DNA from: Smittium mucronatum
Taxonomy: Eukaryota; Kickxellomycota; Harpellomycetes; Harpellales; Legeriomycetaceae
Length of the DNA: 31,701 nt
Direction of reading: 5' to 3'
Assembly (NCBI GenBank): GCA_001953115.1
Contig: LSSL01000077.1
Coordinates: 29,713-61,413, forward strand
The translations under genes were made by a program, and so were the position numbers. Below are positions 19,834 to 30,043 of this stretch, in pieces; position 1 is the first letter of the stretch; each line of letters starts with the position of its first letter. The notes beneath the pieces are model-generated. The model worked only from the letters and a program-made list of their open reading frames with translations, ran no database searches and was not told the origin of the DNA.

Positions 19834-21423
19834 TCAAAGCACGAATCCCATAGATATCTGCTCAAATGTCTTGTCTCTGGTTTCTGGGAGATAGTAATAA
19901 AAGAATGAACCAAATATCGCCAAAGACGACATAAATAGACAAAATACATAGTCACCAAAAACTTTTTCAATAGAGAAGAAAGTTGAGCCAACTACAAAAA
20001 CAAAAATCCAATTTGACGCGATTGAAATGGAATTCCCTACTGCCATCGCTCTGGTGTCAAAAATTTCTGTAGCAAGTAGAAAAGGCAACGGCCCCAACCC
20101 TGGCGCAAACGACATGATAGCAAGGAATATTGATATGACCGACATATAGTTGAGTTTGAATATCAAAGACACTGTAAACAAACCTAAGCTCACAAACATA
20201 GATATCATAGAAGAAAAGAGCAGCTTTCTTCGGCCAATTCGGTCAATAATTGAAGCTGCTAGAATTGTGAAGATCAAATTAACAAGTCCAATTAGAAGCG
20301 TAAAAAGTGAGCTCGTAGATTTTGTAAAGATCTTGTTGAAGATCGCATTAGAAAAGAAAATAATAATATTTATGCCTGAAAGCTGTTGAGACATTTGTAA
20401 AAAGAATACCAATATAATGGGATGGCGATATTCTCTGAATCCAAATATTGATATGAGATTAAGCTTTTGTTCAGTTCCATCGAATTCATGAAGATATTCA
20501 TTTTGTTCAATATTGCTGTTCAAGTAGGAATGAGGTTCGTCTTCATTTTGTACGCTTTCATTTCGTACGGATTCATTTTGTCTGCTCTCATGGTTCCATG
20601 AACGGAATTCATCTTCAACGTTGTGTTTGCCTCTTAATTTACGTAAAGAAAATTTTGATTCTTTCTCTTGATTGTTTCCATACAAATATCTAGGACTTTC
20701 AACAATATAGAACAAAAAGATACCACTAAAAAGACTCAGAAATATCCCTGCACCTAAAACAATTCTCCAGCCGTGGTTTATGTTCAATAAGTGGCCCATT
20801 AATTGTGAGATGAATATGCCTGATGTTACACCCAGTGCACTAAATATATTTAAAAGTCCCCTTGATTCAATTGGAGCTATTTCAGTTAAATACATAGGAA
20901 CAATCACAAATCCAATTCCAGCACCTATTCCAGAGATAAATCTCCCTAGCAAAAGCATAAAAGGTGAGTATGCGAATGTTTCAAATGTCGATCCGACGAA
21001 TAAAACAACACTGTTGAATATAAGAGACTTTCTCCTGCCGTATGTATCGGCTAGCCTGCTGGAAAACATCGAGCCAATAAGTCCCCCAATAGCAAGAATA
21101 GAAGTCACAAGCCCAAAATATACTTCGGACATTGGAAGACACAATGGAAGTCCAAACCAAGCCGTTTCATCTTCCAAGTTGCAGCTCATAATGGAATCTT
21201 TAGGGTTGTTTAGTTCTGCCAGCTTATAACCAGCTATAAAAGATGTCAAGGCTGCCACCACTCCGCAAATTATGCAAAATCTAGTAAGCAACGATTTCTG
21301 ATCCAGGTACTGATTAGTAGAGATGTTGAAACCTTGACTCTCAGAGACCATTCTTCCCAGCGAAGACCCTGTATCCGAAAGTAGCGGAGAATGTGGAGTT
21401 CTTGCGCTAGGAATTATAGTCAT
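19834..21423 (-). CDS. MFS sugar porter (GLUT-like), copy 2
   Basis: 529-residue paralogue of the gene at 15636-17219, same strand, intron-less, alignable over its whole length. Motifs: GYKLAELNNPKD (65-76), DTYGRRK (126-132), PMYLTEIAP (176-184), VESPRYL (241-247), QQLSGIN (346-352), IDRIGRRK (393-400), GLGPLPF (442-448; the canonical helix-10 Trp is Phe) and LPETRDK (512-518). The short acidic/Ser-rich N-terminus (HSPLLSD) matches SLSPLLSN of copy 1 and supports both start choices. The central cytoplasmic loop contains a 5-residue tandem repeat (NES/VR-type, about 281-295) absent from copy 1. An A/T-rich hexamer array lies just upstream of the start. Likely a plasma-membrane hexose carrier; substrate and energy coupling unknown. 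Confidence 0.93.
   Translation of the reverse strand: MTIIPSARTPHSPLLSDTGSSLGRMVSESQGFNISTNQYLDQKSLLTRFCIICGVVAALTSFIAGYKLAELNNPKDSIMSCNLEDETAWFGLPLCLPMSEVYFGLVTSILAIGGLIGSMFSSRLADTYGRRKSLIFNSVVLFVGSTFETFAYSPFMLLLGRFISGIGAGIGFVIVPMYLTEIAPIESRGLLNIFSALGVTSGIFISQLMGHLLNINHGWRIVLGAGIFLSLFSGIFLFYIVESPRYLYGNNQEKESKFSLRKLRGKHNVEDEFRSWNHESRQNESVRNESVQNEDEPHSYLNSNIEQNEYLHEFDGTEQKLNLISIFGFREYRHPIILVFFLQMSQQLSGINIIIFFSNAIFNKIFTKSTSSLFTLLIGLVNLIFTILAASIIDRIGRRKLLFSSMISMFVSLGLFTVSLIFKLNYMSVISIFLAIMSFAPGLGPLPFLLATEIFDTRAMAVGNSISIASNWIFVFVVGSTFFSIEKVFGDYVFCLFMSSLAIFGSFFYYYLPETRDKTFEQISMGFVL
20542..20586 (-). repeat. 15-bp in-frame minisatellite (3 units) within transporter copy 2
   Basis: Three 15-base units beginning TTCATTT, at 20542, 20557 and 20572, encode repeated (V)RNES / (V)QNE-like pentapeptides in the central loop. 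Length stays a multiple of three. The paralogue has only a single related KNES there. Confidence 0.85.
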
Positions 21424-21454
21424 TATAACAGCAAGTGGTAAAGAATAGTAAAAG

Positions 21455-21497
21455 TATTTTTATTTTTATTTTTATTTTTATTTTTATTTTTATTTTT
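21455..21497. repeat. (TATTTT)n microsatellite upstream of transporter copy 2
   Basis: About seven units of a 6-base motif, starting 31 bases upstream of the ATG at 21423. On the coding strand it is an A-rich tract in the likely 5' UTR or core promoter, the kind of sequence that can disfavour nucleosomes. Any regulatory role is inference. Confidence 0.9.
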
Positions 21498-22382
21498 CAG
21501 CCTAGTTCATAATTTCTTAATGGAATAGTTGAAAGGTTTATACTTATATCCTAAATTGGACATGAGCTATTACACGTCATGGTTAAAATATATAACCTTT
21601 ATAATTCGTATGTGCGGTAAAACGAACTGAAATGGAATATCGAACTTACTGGTACAGTTCCATTTTACTAGTCAATTGATGTAAAACTTGTATTTATGCG
21701 ATTTGCCACATATTCATGATATGTTTGTTGATTTTTCGCATCTAGCCACAAATTACCAGGGTTGATGCAATATCGATTTATGCTTATCATTAGTCGTACC
21801 TTTATTTATAATTTTCTTTGCATCCTTTTCTCTTTTGTCGTCAGTGGACTATTTCGTGACATTTTGTTGTCCGTTATTTACCCTTCCTTGATTTCCGCTT
21901 TGATAAATTAGAATACTATTGGCCACATTCTCCCAGACCACAAAGTATTTATTGAAAACTCTGCAAATCGGAATAAATTCCAATACTGGAAACGATAAAG
22001 TTATTATTTTTTTACCCAATCCTGGCCATTTGACCCTTTCTTGTCTGTGTTAGGAAAATGGCGTTCATTCAGGAACTAAAGAAAAGGATGGCTATAAGCT
22101 TTAAGTCGAAATTAAATTTTTTCTCATCTATTTGCTGCCGATTATCAGAGTGTAAAAAATTAATAACCCAATAAATTGGCTTACAAACTCCATGTTTCAT
22201 TTTTACTGTGTATAATATTTCATCACCAAATCGATTTGGTACAAGTAATTAAATAAATTTATTTGTGTAGTAAATAAACAAGTGATGTTGATAATTTCTC
22301 CCCTAAGAGCGAAATAATTTGCATGGTTTAGGGGCTTAATAGTGCATTTTTCGAAGTATTAAACTAAAATTTCATACAGCGT
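21498..22382. other. Intergenic region upstream of transporter copy 2
   Basis: No gene or repeat could be supported. A 39-codon frame from the ATG near 22059 has no recognisable content. The stretch should contain upstream regulatory sequence of copy 2. Confidence 0.5.
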
Positions 22383-22898
22383 TGTACTATTCTTGGTTGG
22401 GAGTAGCGGAGACAGGGCACAGCGATTCGGAGGACATTGATTCAGAGGAGGGCCATCTAGAAACAGGAGGAACCGAAGTTTAGCACATCTGAGACGTAGT
22501 CTAGCGCACAAGTCAAGCGTTCGATAGTCGGACGGATATCAGCGATAACAGCTATTTGTAAGAAAGCCATGTAGATCAAAACAATGTTTGTGTAGGAGCC
22601 CAATTTTATTAATCTAGTTAGAAGTAGGCTCTGAATAGGAGCTCGATAGCTTTAATGAACTATTGTCCATGTTAAAGATCTTAATTCATAGCCGCTAAAG
22701 CCTCAGCCATACACCCACTTGAGGCGATGCCGGAGGTGGATCTTTCGGTTGGTAGATTGCACCCTTTTCCCGTAGGTGCGCAGCCGGTAGTCCGACAGAG
22801 GTGCTTATTTTATTTAGGATAATAGTCTTTTCTATAGGTCTTAATATTTTTTTCACATTTTTTAATGGAGTTATCTTACAATAAAATTCCGTGATACA
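22383..22898. repeat. Probable solo LTR (516 bp) related to the fragment at 1-83
   Basis: In plus orientation it starts TGTACTATTC and ends GTGATACA, giving TG...CA ends with short inverted TGTA/TACA termini. Its right ~75 bases match the repeat end at 1-83. It is more GC-rich than its flanks. No second copy or gypsy coding sequence adjoins it, hence solo LTR. The flanking pentamers (AGCGT, ACATT) do not match, so target duplication is lacking or decayed. Alternatively it could be a terminal repeat of the DIRS-type element to its right. Confidence 0.55.
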
Positions 22899-23364
22899 AC
22901 ATTTAAAAAAAGGAAGAACTTAACATAAAACAAAATCTCAAATCAAATTTATTATACGTCATTGGATGGATTCATATTAGGTGAAATCGTCTTTATTAAT
23001 AAATCATCGAAAATTACATATAAAATCAAGAATTTTTTTAAATATATGCTATGTTACACATCCTCGATAAACTTATAATCTTTTCTTTTGCAAAGGTACT
23101 CCACCAGTCAAAAAATAAGATTCTTTACTTTTAATAATATTTAATTATCTTCAAGCTATTTTCAAAATACTTTTCCAAGGAAATTTTCTCGGATACTCAA
23201 ATAGCGGAAATGGTTCTCGCTATATAGACTCTGAGGGTCAAGGTTAGTAATTTAACCGTGGAAAGTATCATTAAAACGAAAACTGAGGAGGAGCACACGT
23301 TTCTACTAACAGACTGGCAAAATTAAATAACGTTTAACCGGAGCTAGAGAAGCTTATTCCGTCA
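22899..23364. other. AT-rich leader between the LTR-like repeat and the DIRS gag-like ORF
   Basis: No coding signal recognised. If the DIRS-type element starts here or further left, this is its 5' untranslated region; I could not find an inverted partner near 26920-27113. Confidence 0.4.
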
Positions 23365-23739
23365 ATGTCTAATGTCCTCTATAGGAAAATGCTCGCCGAA
23401 GAGGAGAAAAGGGATGCAATATACGCATGTCCAAAAGGCAGCAAGGTAAGCTACAACCCTCCCCCACTTAAATATTCTTCTTCAAGTGCGGTGAAGAAGG
23501 CTTACTCAGAGTTTTATGCGAAACAGCTCGCTCTCGCTCAGAGGACACGACCAATCGACTTTTTTATTCACAGGAGTCTGCAAAATGGTCCTACTCTAAC
23601 TTTTGGCGACCCCGTAGTGGAAATTCTTGATATCTTGGGGTCTATAGCGGGAAATTTCGAGGCAATTTCCATACAATCCAGGTTCGACAGTTTACATAAC
23701 GGGATCTATTTTACGGGAGAGCCAGAATATTTAGTGTAA
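23365..23739 (+). pseudogene. DIRS-type gag-like ORF, truncated
   Basis: Open for 124 codons from ATG. The segment QRTRPIDFFIHRSLQN followed by a helical stretch (EILDILGSIAGNFEAIS) and a final ..RFDSLHNGIYF resembles the C-terminal part of DIRS/Ngaro gag-like proteins, where a RPLD-type block is followed by helices and R-x-(D/E)-N-L-x-x-G. It is short for the family; a readable continuation after the stop (TLMDSDKF..) suggests the stop is secondary. The match is from memory of family patterns, not from a search. Confidence 0.55.
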
Positions 23740-24153
23740 TCTGACTTCAAGACACTGATGGATAGCGATAAATTCAATGCACAGCTTACAGCAATCGAGA
23801 CTTCCAAAATACCTAGAGTTATAAATCCTTTTATCGGAGCCAGAGTTTGATGTCGCGGGAGCCACTAAGGTATCCAGCCTCCTTCACTGTAGGGGATCGC
23901 CTTGTGGTACTCATAAGAGCTTTTTTGAAACTCGCGGGAAGCCACTGTGTCAAGAAAATCGTAGAGAAGGGATTCCAGATATCTTTCAGTGATAATTTGC
24001 CGAGAAAAAAGTATTCAAGTAGAACCAAACATGTCTTTTTGTAGTTGCGGGCCACTTTGGTGGTCTTAAGTTGACTAATACAGACCCTCTACTACAAAAA
24101 AAGCTTAGTGAGATCAAAAAAAGAATTTACAGATCCAAAAAGCTAGAATTTGC

Positions 24154-25550
24154 GTGCCACATCACTTGATTTTACAACCGCGCAGAGACAAGCGGAAGCT
24201 CACAAGAGAGTCCCACCAAACCCTGTTGGAGGAAGTGGCTTCATCTTTAACCAAATATGCAATAAAAGATGTAGAGATCCAAAAACTGTGTTTTTATAGC
24301 AACATATTCAGTATAACGAAAAAATACTGGAGAGTTACGCTCAGTATAGAACTAAGGGAACCGAAACCGTGCCTTAAAGAAATCGCTTTCAAGGTGGAGA
24401 GCATACATTGTATCTCAAATTTAGTACTCATAAAAGACTAACTGACATCATTTTACTTGAAAGACGTCTCCCTGCACATATTTTTTCACAATTAGTGCAG
24501 AAAGTGCTTAAAATTCCGCTGAAACCATCGAAATTATCAGCTCCGTGTCCTTATTTTCGATCTTTCCTTAAGTCCTAATAATTTCACGAATAATATACAC
24601 CCAGTATTAAACTTGGAAAGAGTAAAAAAAATCGGAGCATCGGCATAATTAGACCATATATTTGTAATTGGGGAAACGAAGTGGATCTAATAACACAAAC
24701 CTCCCTGCTAAATATGAAGCTTACCAAGCTTGGATATCTGATAAATGTTTCAAAATCAGAGTTGATCCCATCACAAATGATAATACAGCTGGAAATGACA
24801 GTAAGAAGTCGTTAAATCTTGTTAAAGATACCTACTGAAAAGACCAGGAATATGAGCCGAAAATCTGATTTTTTTTTGGGAAGACATCTTCCAGATTTTT
24901 ATCAAGTTTTGTATTAAATATAAAAGTTATGTCTATAGGGTTATTCCCAGTTATATATGTTCTAAGCCATTTAATGGATCTAAAGAAATAATCCTGGCCG
25001 AGGACTGCGTCATGATCATCGTCTATATCTTTACAGACCTTGCTATACAGAATATACTGTTTTGTATAGACCATCTGAAGAATCGGAATAGTCCGTCATC
25101 CCTAAAATAAACTCTGGAGGTATAAATATTTATGAAATTGAATGAAAGTGCTTGGGGGATATTGATTTTTCAATGCAGTTGCGCAAGATTATGTAGAGGG
25201 TCGGAGGTTATGCTGTAAATAAACTGAAAGGAGTTAATTTCTGTTCTTTATTCCATAAAACTGAAATATTTTGTAGCAGATATTTTCTAGTTTTTTGAGA
25301 AAGCACTACCACTATATAATATGGAAGAGTATTTGGCGTAAATACTTCTCTTTAGCTTCTCGAGATCATACAAAGTATGTGAACGCACTTTTTAGAGCTC
25401 AAATAAGATCACAGTTAACCTAAGTTTCACCACTGCTGAATCCTGCAGAAGTACTACATCGACTTACTGCCCAGATAGAGTTAACACTTTCCCCCAAGGA
25501 ATTTTTCGAACTTAACAAGAAATACAGGAAGCACAACGTATAACACTTTG
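24154..25550 (+). pseudogene. Degenerate DIRS-type reverse transcriptase and RNase H
   Basis: RT blocks in order: KLCFYSNIFSITKK, then KPCLKEIAFKVESIHCIS, then (stop) LTSFYLKDVSLHIFF, where DIRS elements have S-I-D-L-K-D-A-(F/Y)-x-H; the catalytic Asp reads Tyr. LSPNNFTNNIHPVL follows, and the YLDD position reads stop-LDHIFVIGE. LTKLGYLINVSKSELIPSQ, near 24720-24780, corresponds to the LGFLIN-x-x-KS-x-L-x-P-(S/T)-Q block typical of DIRS RT. Past about 25440, LNPAEVLHRLTAQIELTLSP is the end of the RNase H with the usual (A)D-x-LSR..(E/Q)..LSP pattern. Multiple stops and frameshifts; not functional. Confidence 0.85.
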
Positions 25551-26089
25551 AATAGTCGTCGTAAAATAAGGAAAAAAACTAATACAGTAGGGTTCAAGAC
25601 AAATAAGCAATAAGAAATAATGCGCTGAGTTTCAAATAGAAGATCTGGAAGAGCCTGTACTATTTTCCACCACTAAACATGGTTTCACAGGTAATCCACA
25701 AATTACGAAGAGAGCACATAACCACGAAAATAATTACACCGGCGAGGACTTCAGCGATTTGTTTTTCAGAAATACAAGCGCTTCCAATAATCCAGCCCCC
25801 CATACGATAATTGCGACCGAGGTGACCACAGATCCAAAAAGCGGAAAGTCGCCGCTTAAAAAAAAACAGGGACTGAAATTTTCTGGAGTGGAGAATAGTT
25901 GAAGCTCCATCAAGAAGCAAGGTTTCTTTGAAGCTTCATTGGACTTAATTATGGATAAAAAGATTGTGGTGAGGAGAATAACCAAATTTACCCGATACAA
26001 AAGAGGTAGACTGGTTGTAACAGAGTAAGAATAGCAACTTGAGATAACGGTGATGAGAGAAATAAATTATCTAGCCGAGATATATATCG

Positions 26090-26920
26090 AATATAAGCTG
26101 AAGGTAAGCAAGATTGGAATGTAAAAATCTACTATATGTCAACTATCTCCGAACCCTCAATTGATCAAAGAAAGTCACTTCATACGAAGAATGCTTGTAG
26201 CTCCGGAAGACAAGAGCATAACTGGTTTTATTATGCCTATTATAGACATATCTTCAGTCATGTATTAATATAGGAGAAAATTCCATGAAGAAGATCTGGA
26301 AATAAAACTATTAAACAATAATACATGTTTTTTACTGGAAGGGCGCTTTTTTATTCGCGCAAGCGATATAAATCGAATAAATGGCTTGAAAACAGTAATT
26401 AGTAGCGGTATACTAAAACTGGTCATTTTGAAACTAAAGGATAAACGCAAAGGCCATTAATTATGTCAATCTGCAAAATCAGATTCCATTATGTTAAACT
26501 AATATGTCCCGTCAAAGCTTATAGGGTATATTGTGCCAAGGCTGCAGCTAATTTATTCCCAGAATAACACTCTAAATATAATAACTTATAGGTGAATAGG
26601 CTATTAAGGTATATTAGAGACTATAAAAAATCGATACCAGTCAATATTAATACCAGAAATATATGAAGTATTTCAAAATTAATTACAAGATCTCCAAATA
26701 CACTGATAAATATGGCCAGAGAAATCAGTGCAAAAGTAGCAGCAATAGCAGTTGTGCCCTCAGATTAAATTTTAGATCAGGTATTCTATTCTAACTACAA
26801 AATATTAGACAAATATTATCGCTTGTCCAGACAACAGGAACCAAAATCACAAAAGCAATAATGCCTCTGGAGAAACTTAATATGAATAAATACAATGACT
26901 TAAAATCTAAAGTTGATTTA
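26090..26920 (+). pseudogene. Degenerate tyrosine recombinase (DIRS-type)
   Basis: After a linker, GRFFIRASDINRINGLKTVI near 26340 carries the first catalytic-region Arg context (F-x-R-x-SD). KLVILKLKDKRKGH follows, then ICPVKAYRVYCAKAA near 26500 matches the CPVKA(Y/L) block common in DIRS and Crypton recombinases. Near 26590-26820, VNRLLRYIRDYKKSIPVN, a segment ISKLITRSPNTLINMAREIS and ILDQVFYSNYKILDKYYRLS match the C-terminal part with the S-x-x-x-F-x-x-(Y)Y nucleophile region. Stops interrupt it at several points. In intact elements this enzyme inserts a circular cDNA by recombination. Confidence 0.85.
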
Positions 26921-27113
26921 GTTTTTGACAACTATTAACTGAAATTATAATAAAGATGGATTAATATTAAGGCTCACCCATTCAATTCAACATTTATGTT
27001 ATAAATTAACGAAAATATAATAGGTTATATAGAAACCATGCCATATAGTATATTTAAAAGGACGAAATACATTTTTATACAGTTTTAAAAAGTTTAAACT
27101 TTATCATCACTGA
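26921..27113. other. Short AT-rich stretch between the DIRS remnant and the MULE
   Basis: No feature identified. It may include the right end of the DIRS-type element and the insertion target of the MULE, but no matching target duplication was seen. Confidence 0.35.
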
Positions 27114-27200
27114 AATATCTACATATCAAACCGAAACATCTTATTTACCACTTTAATTTCTTTTTCATCACCGAAATTTCTTTTCAACAGCATTTTTTGT
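27114..27200 (+). repeat. Left terminal inverted repeat of the MULE
   Basis: Starts AATATCTACATATCA. The inner part, AAATTTCTTTTCAACAGCAT, matches the complement of 29956-30043 almost exactly; the outer part differs by scattered substitutions and one indel. Confidence 0.92.
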
Positions 27201-28039
27201 CACCAAAATTTTTTTCTCCAACACCAAAAATTTTACTGAAAAATATTGGCCAATTTTTTTTAGATTAACTTTTATCCATTAATCACTATTTATGTTTTTT
27301 TTTTCAAGATAGAAATTTTGTTAAAAGCACTTTCTTTGGGTGATTTTATTTATATAAAATCATAAATAAGACCGTTGGATTATAATAAATACAGCTTAAA
27401 TATCCATATAATATTCGTATTAAACTTTTAACTTCCTTTTATTCATTTTTTTAAAATAAATATAAGATCTATTAAAGTATCCACAAAATGATAAACTTTC
27501 CATACATTTAATAAGTTTTGTGATCGATTTTGAAATTAAAAAAAAGAAATATAACTAGAAAGCCAAATTTAAAAAATTATTCTGTGATTTACTACTATTG
27601 CAACAACTAAAATTCGAATTAATGCAGAGAAACAATGAAAGTGTATAATATCTATAATCCAGACGAGTATGGAACATATTATGCCTTTAAACATACATAA
27701 TTTTTAGACCTAGAAAAATCCGAACTATTATCCAAAATAATCAAGTGTATGCACAGTAAAGTAACTACTAACCCATTTCTGTTTTAAAAAATATAATTAA
27801 TAGAAATACTGATGTTAGCTATAAAAAAATTAAAAATCTATATACTGGATAAAAAGCAAAAAAAATGTCATTTCTAATGTAACATTGAGTTAGTTTAAAG
27901 ATTTTTTCATAATCAATTCAGAAGAGAAAAATCCAGAAAAATCATAAATTTTTGGTCTCGACACTGATCTAACTCTTTCAAAGTTTTAGTAACATCAAAA
28001 AATATTTTAAAATATTTCAATAGTTTTAGGAATTTTCAT

Positions 28040-29100
28040 ATGGATATGACATATAAATTATTGAATTTGGATTAACCAGTTGTAGTTATTGAAATATTGG
28101 ATTATTTTAAATCCCTCACTCAATTTGTCCTAGGTATTATACAAGACGAGAAAGAATCAAAAAATTTGTGTATTTTAAATAATATAGAAAAAGAGCACTA
28201 TAATCATGGATATAGACTCAATATAACAAGCTTGATAACCGATTCAGCCCCCCAAATCACCTCAGCTTTTAAAAAATATAACAGTTCCATATCTAGAGCA
28301 AACTGCTGGGCCCACACTTGGAGAAACATCCAAGAAACAATTTAAAAACATCCAAATACTATTCATGAAAAGATAAAGGATGCATATCTTTTATCCAAAA
28401 TTTATTTAATGAAATATTTTTTGATATCTCATGAAATATTTTTATAAAAAAATGGAGTGAGTCCCCAGAATTGAGACAAAAAATGGATTCTTTAAACTGA
28501 AATCACTTTTTTAATAACAAAAACTGGTATGAGGAATATATGGCATTTTCTTCTAGAAAAAATAATCACCTCGAAATATTTAATTTGACCTTGAAAAGCA
28601 GATATATCTCTTGGGTGAGGCAAAGTATATTAACTTTACTTAAAGCCTTTATGAAAATTATTTATAAAATTCCTTCAAGACATAATCCAAATTTATCTAA
28701 ATCCAAATATTCATATCATCTATTCTCTGAATCAAACCGGTTCAGAAAAACTTTGGTTAATGAATCATATATACGCAAAACCTTCGCATACTGAGATAAA
28801 AATGTTGAAATAGCAAAAATTATTATCGAAAAGCTAAGAAAGTTCGAATTTGAAAAATTTCAAGAACTAAAATTCATATTATCTAAAATTTCACTGTTAT
28901 ACACTATGGCACATATATCTTGCTATAAAGATATTATTTGCTCATGCATAATATTTTCCAAAAACTTTAAATTTAATTATTTATACTCATGTTTCATGAA
29001 TAAAAAGTAGATACATATAATCGACACATACCTAGAACCAAAGAAAAAGAGAGGCAGACCAAGAAAAATCGATTTTTTTTTTCCATTTAGGAACTTATTT
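28040..29100 (+). pseudogene. Degenerate MULE transposase
   Basis: DMTYKLLNLD at about 28043 is the first catalytic block (D-x-TYK(L/F)) with a following stop. The same frame continues into LDYFKSLTQFVLGI, then SLITDSAPQITSAFKKY with the second Asp and CWAHTWRNIQ, the C-x-x-H-x-x-RN block, to 28345. After a frameshift, HLEIFNLTLKSRYISW near 28570 fits the acidic third block. A SWIM-type zinc motif near 28940 keeps CSC, but the C-x-H half reads F-x-Y. The C-terminus has KKKRGRPRK, an AT-hook-like basic patch, near 29047. The N-terminal part before 28040 is not readable. Stops and frame changes make it inactive. Confidence 0.87.
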
Positions 29101-29955
29101 TTAATTGTTATTTTATTATTTAAAATTTAAATTGTGAGATAAAGTGCTTTCACTATTTAATTAATTCGGATACGAATTCTATTTAAATAAATATAATTTA
29201 TAATTCGTCTTTTTATATAGAAAGAATTGATATTTTTGTTGTAATATATTACATATTAAAAGAATTCATTTTTCCGTTCGCATAGCATTTTATACTGATA
29301 GCGATGAGATAGGATGTGTAAATATAATAATTAAAAAATTAAAAAAATAGATAGTTCTTCAAAATTTTAAAAAAATTAATTAAAATTAAACTCTTTTTAA
29401 CTTAAGCTTATTGGTATTCCAAAGTTGTAGCTCTAAATTCGAATATTAAAAGAATTCGACCTGATAATATGGTAAGATAAATTTTTTTGACGTAATGCAT
29501 TTTTTTTATTTCTAGATGGAATTTATATTTGTATACTTAACCTTATATATATTATAAAAGCTACTTTCACTTCATGAATTGGATTTAAAACCCATTAAAG
29601 TATGTGTTTTCTAATACCTATCTTGTTTTTTTGCAAATTCCTATATATAAGATAGATTGAAGATATTTTTAAAAAATGGTATATAAATGAAATATAATTG
29701 ATTTTTGGCTTTATTAATGGATTTATTACATTAATAATCGGTTTTCGTGGTATATAGGGACAATAAAAGATAATTGCTGATGAAATTATAAATATTTTGG
29801 AAGAATCAAAAGGTTTCTTATCCTTTTCTTTATTAAATTGAAATCATGATCATTCAAACTTTATTCAAAAAGGAAATTCATTAATTTTTTTTTTTGGTTT
29901 CGATTTGAATATAATAACAATAATGACCATTGATTACATAATGATTTATTTGATA
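29101..29955. other. Non-coding 3' part of the MULE
   Basis: Very AT-rich with no readable frame. It lies between the end of the transposase remnant and the right inverted repeat. Confidence 0.5.
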
Positions 29956-30043
29956 ATAAAAAATGCTGTTGAAAAGAAATTTTGGTGATGGAAAAGAAAT
30001 CATAAGTAGTAAATTAGATTTTTCGGTCTGATAGGTAGATATT
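29956..30043 (-). repeat. Right terminal inverted repeat of the MULE
   Basis: Inverted partner of 27114-27200. Read inward on the minus strand it begins AATATCTACCTATCAGACCG. Confidence 0.92.

Larger units (their letters stand above)
23365..26920 (+). mobile_element. DIRS-type tyrosine-recombinase retrotransposon, decayed
   Basis: Plus-strand remnants occur in the DIRS order: gag-like ORF (23365-23739), reverse transcriptase (about 24154-24830), RNase H (about 25060-25550), a linker, and a tyrosine recombinase (about 26090-26920). No DDE integrase is seen; the recombinase replaces it, which defines DIRS-like elements. All domains except the gag-like ORF are broken by stops and frameshifts. 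The element's ends are not defined, because no inverted or split direct repeats were found. The right side runs up to the MULE at 27114. Confidence 0.85.
27114..30043 (+). mobile_element. Mutator-like (MULE) DNA transposon, decayed
   Basis: A 2.9-kb element with terminal inverted repeats of about 87 bp (27114-27200 and 29956-30043) enclosing a broken MULE transposase on the plus strand. Long inverted ends of this kind are typical of Mutator elements. No 8-11 bp target duplication could be matched at the edges (...CATCACTGA left, AAGGCACCTA right), so the edges may have decayed. Motifs of the type CACC(A/G)AAATTT recur at about 27170, 27201 and 27225, a possible set of transposase-binding sites. 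Confidence 0.88.

Noticed and set aside
20780..21229. 149-codon open frame on the plus strand
   Set aside because: It lies entirely antisense to the transporter copy 2 coding sequence and has no recognisable domain; a shadow frame.
22720..22800. GC-rich segment considered as a structured RNA or tRNA gene
   Set aside because: No cloverleaf or conserved box A/B found; it falls inside the LTR-like repeat, which explains its different base composition.
25660..26000. Two minus-strand open frames of 86-88 codons
   Set aside because: Complement of the DIRS linker/recombinase region, which reads more convincingly on the plus strand.
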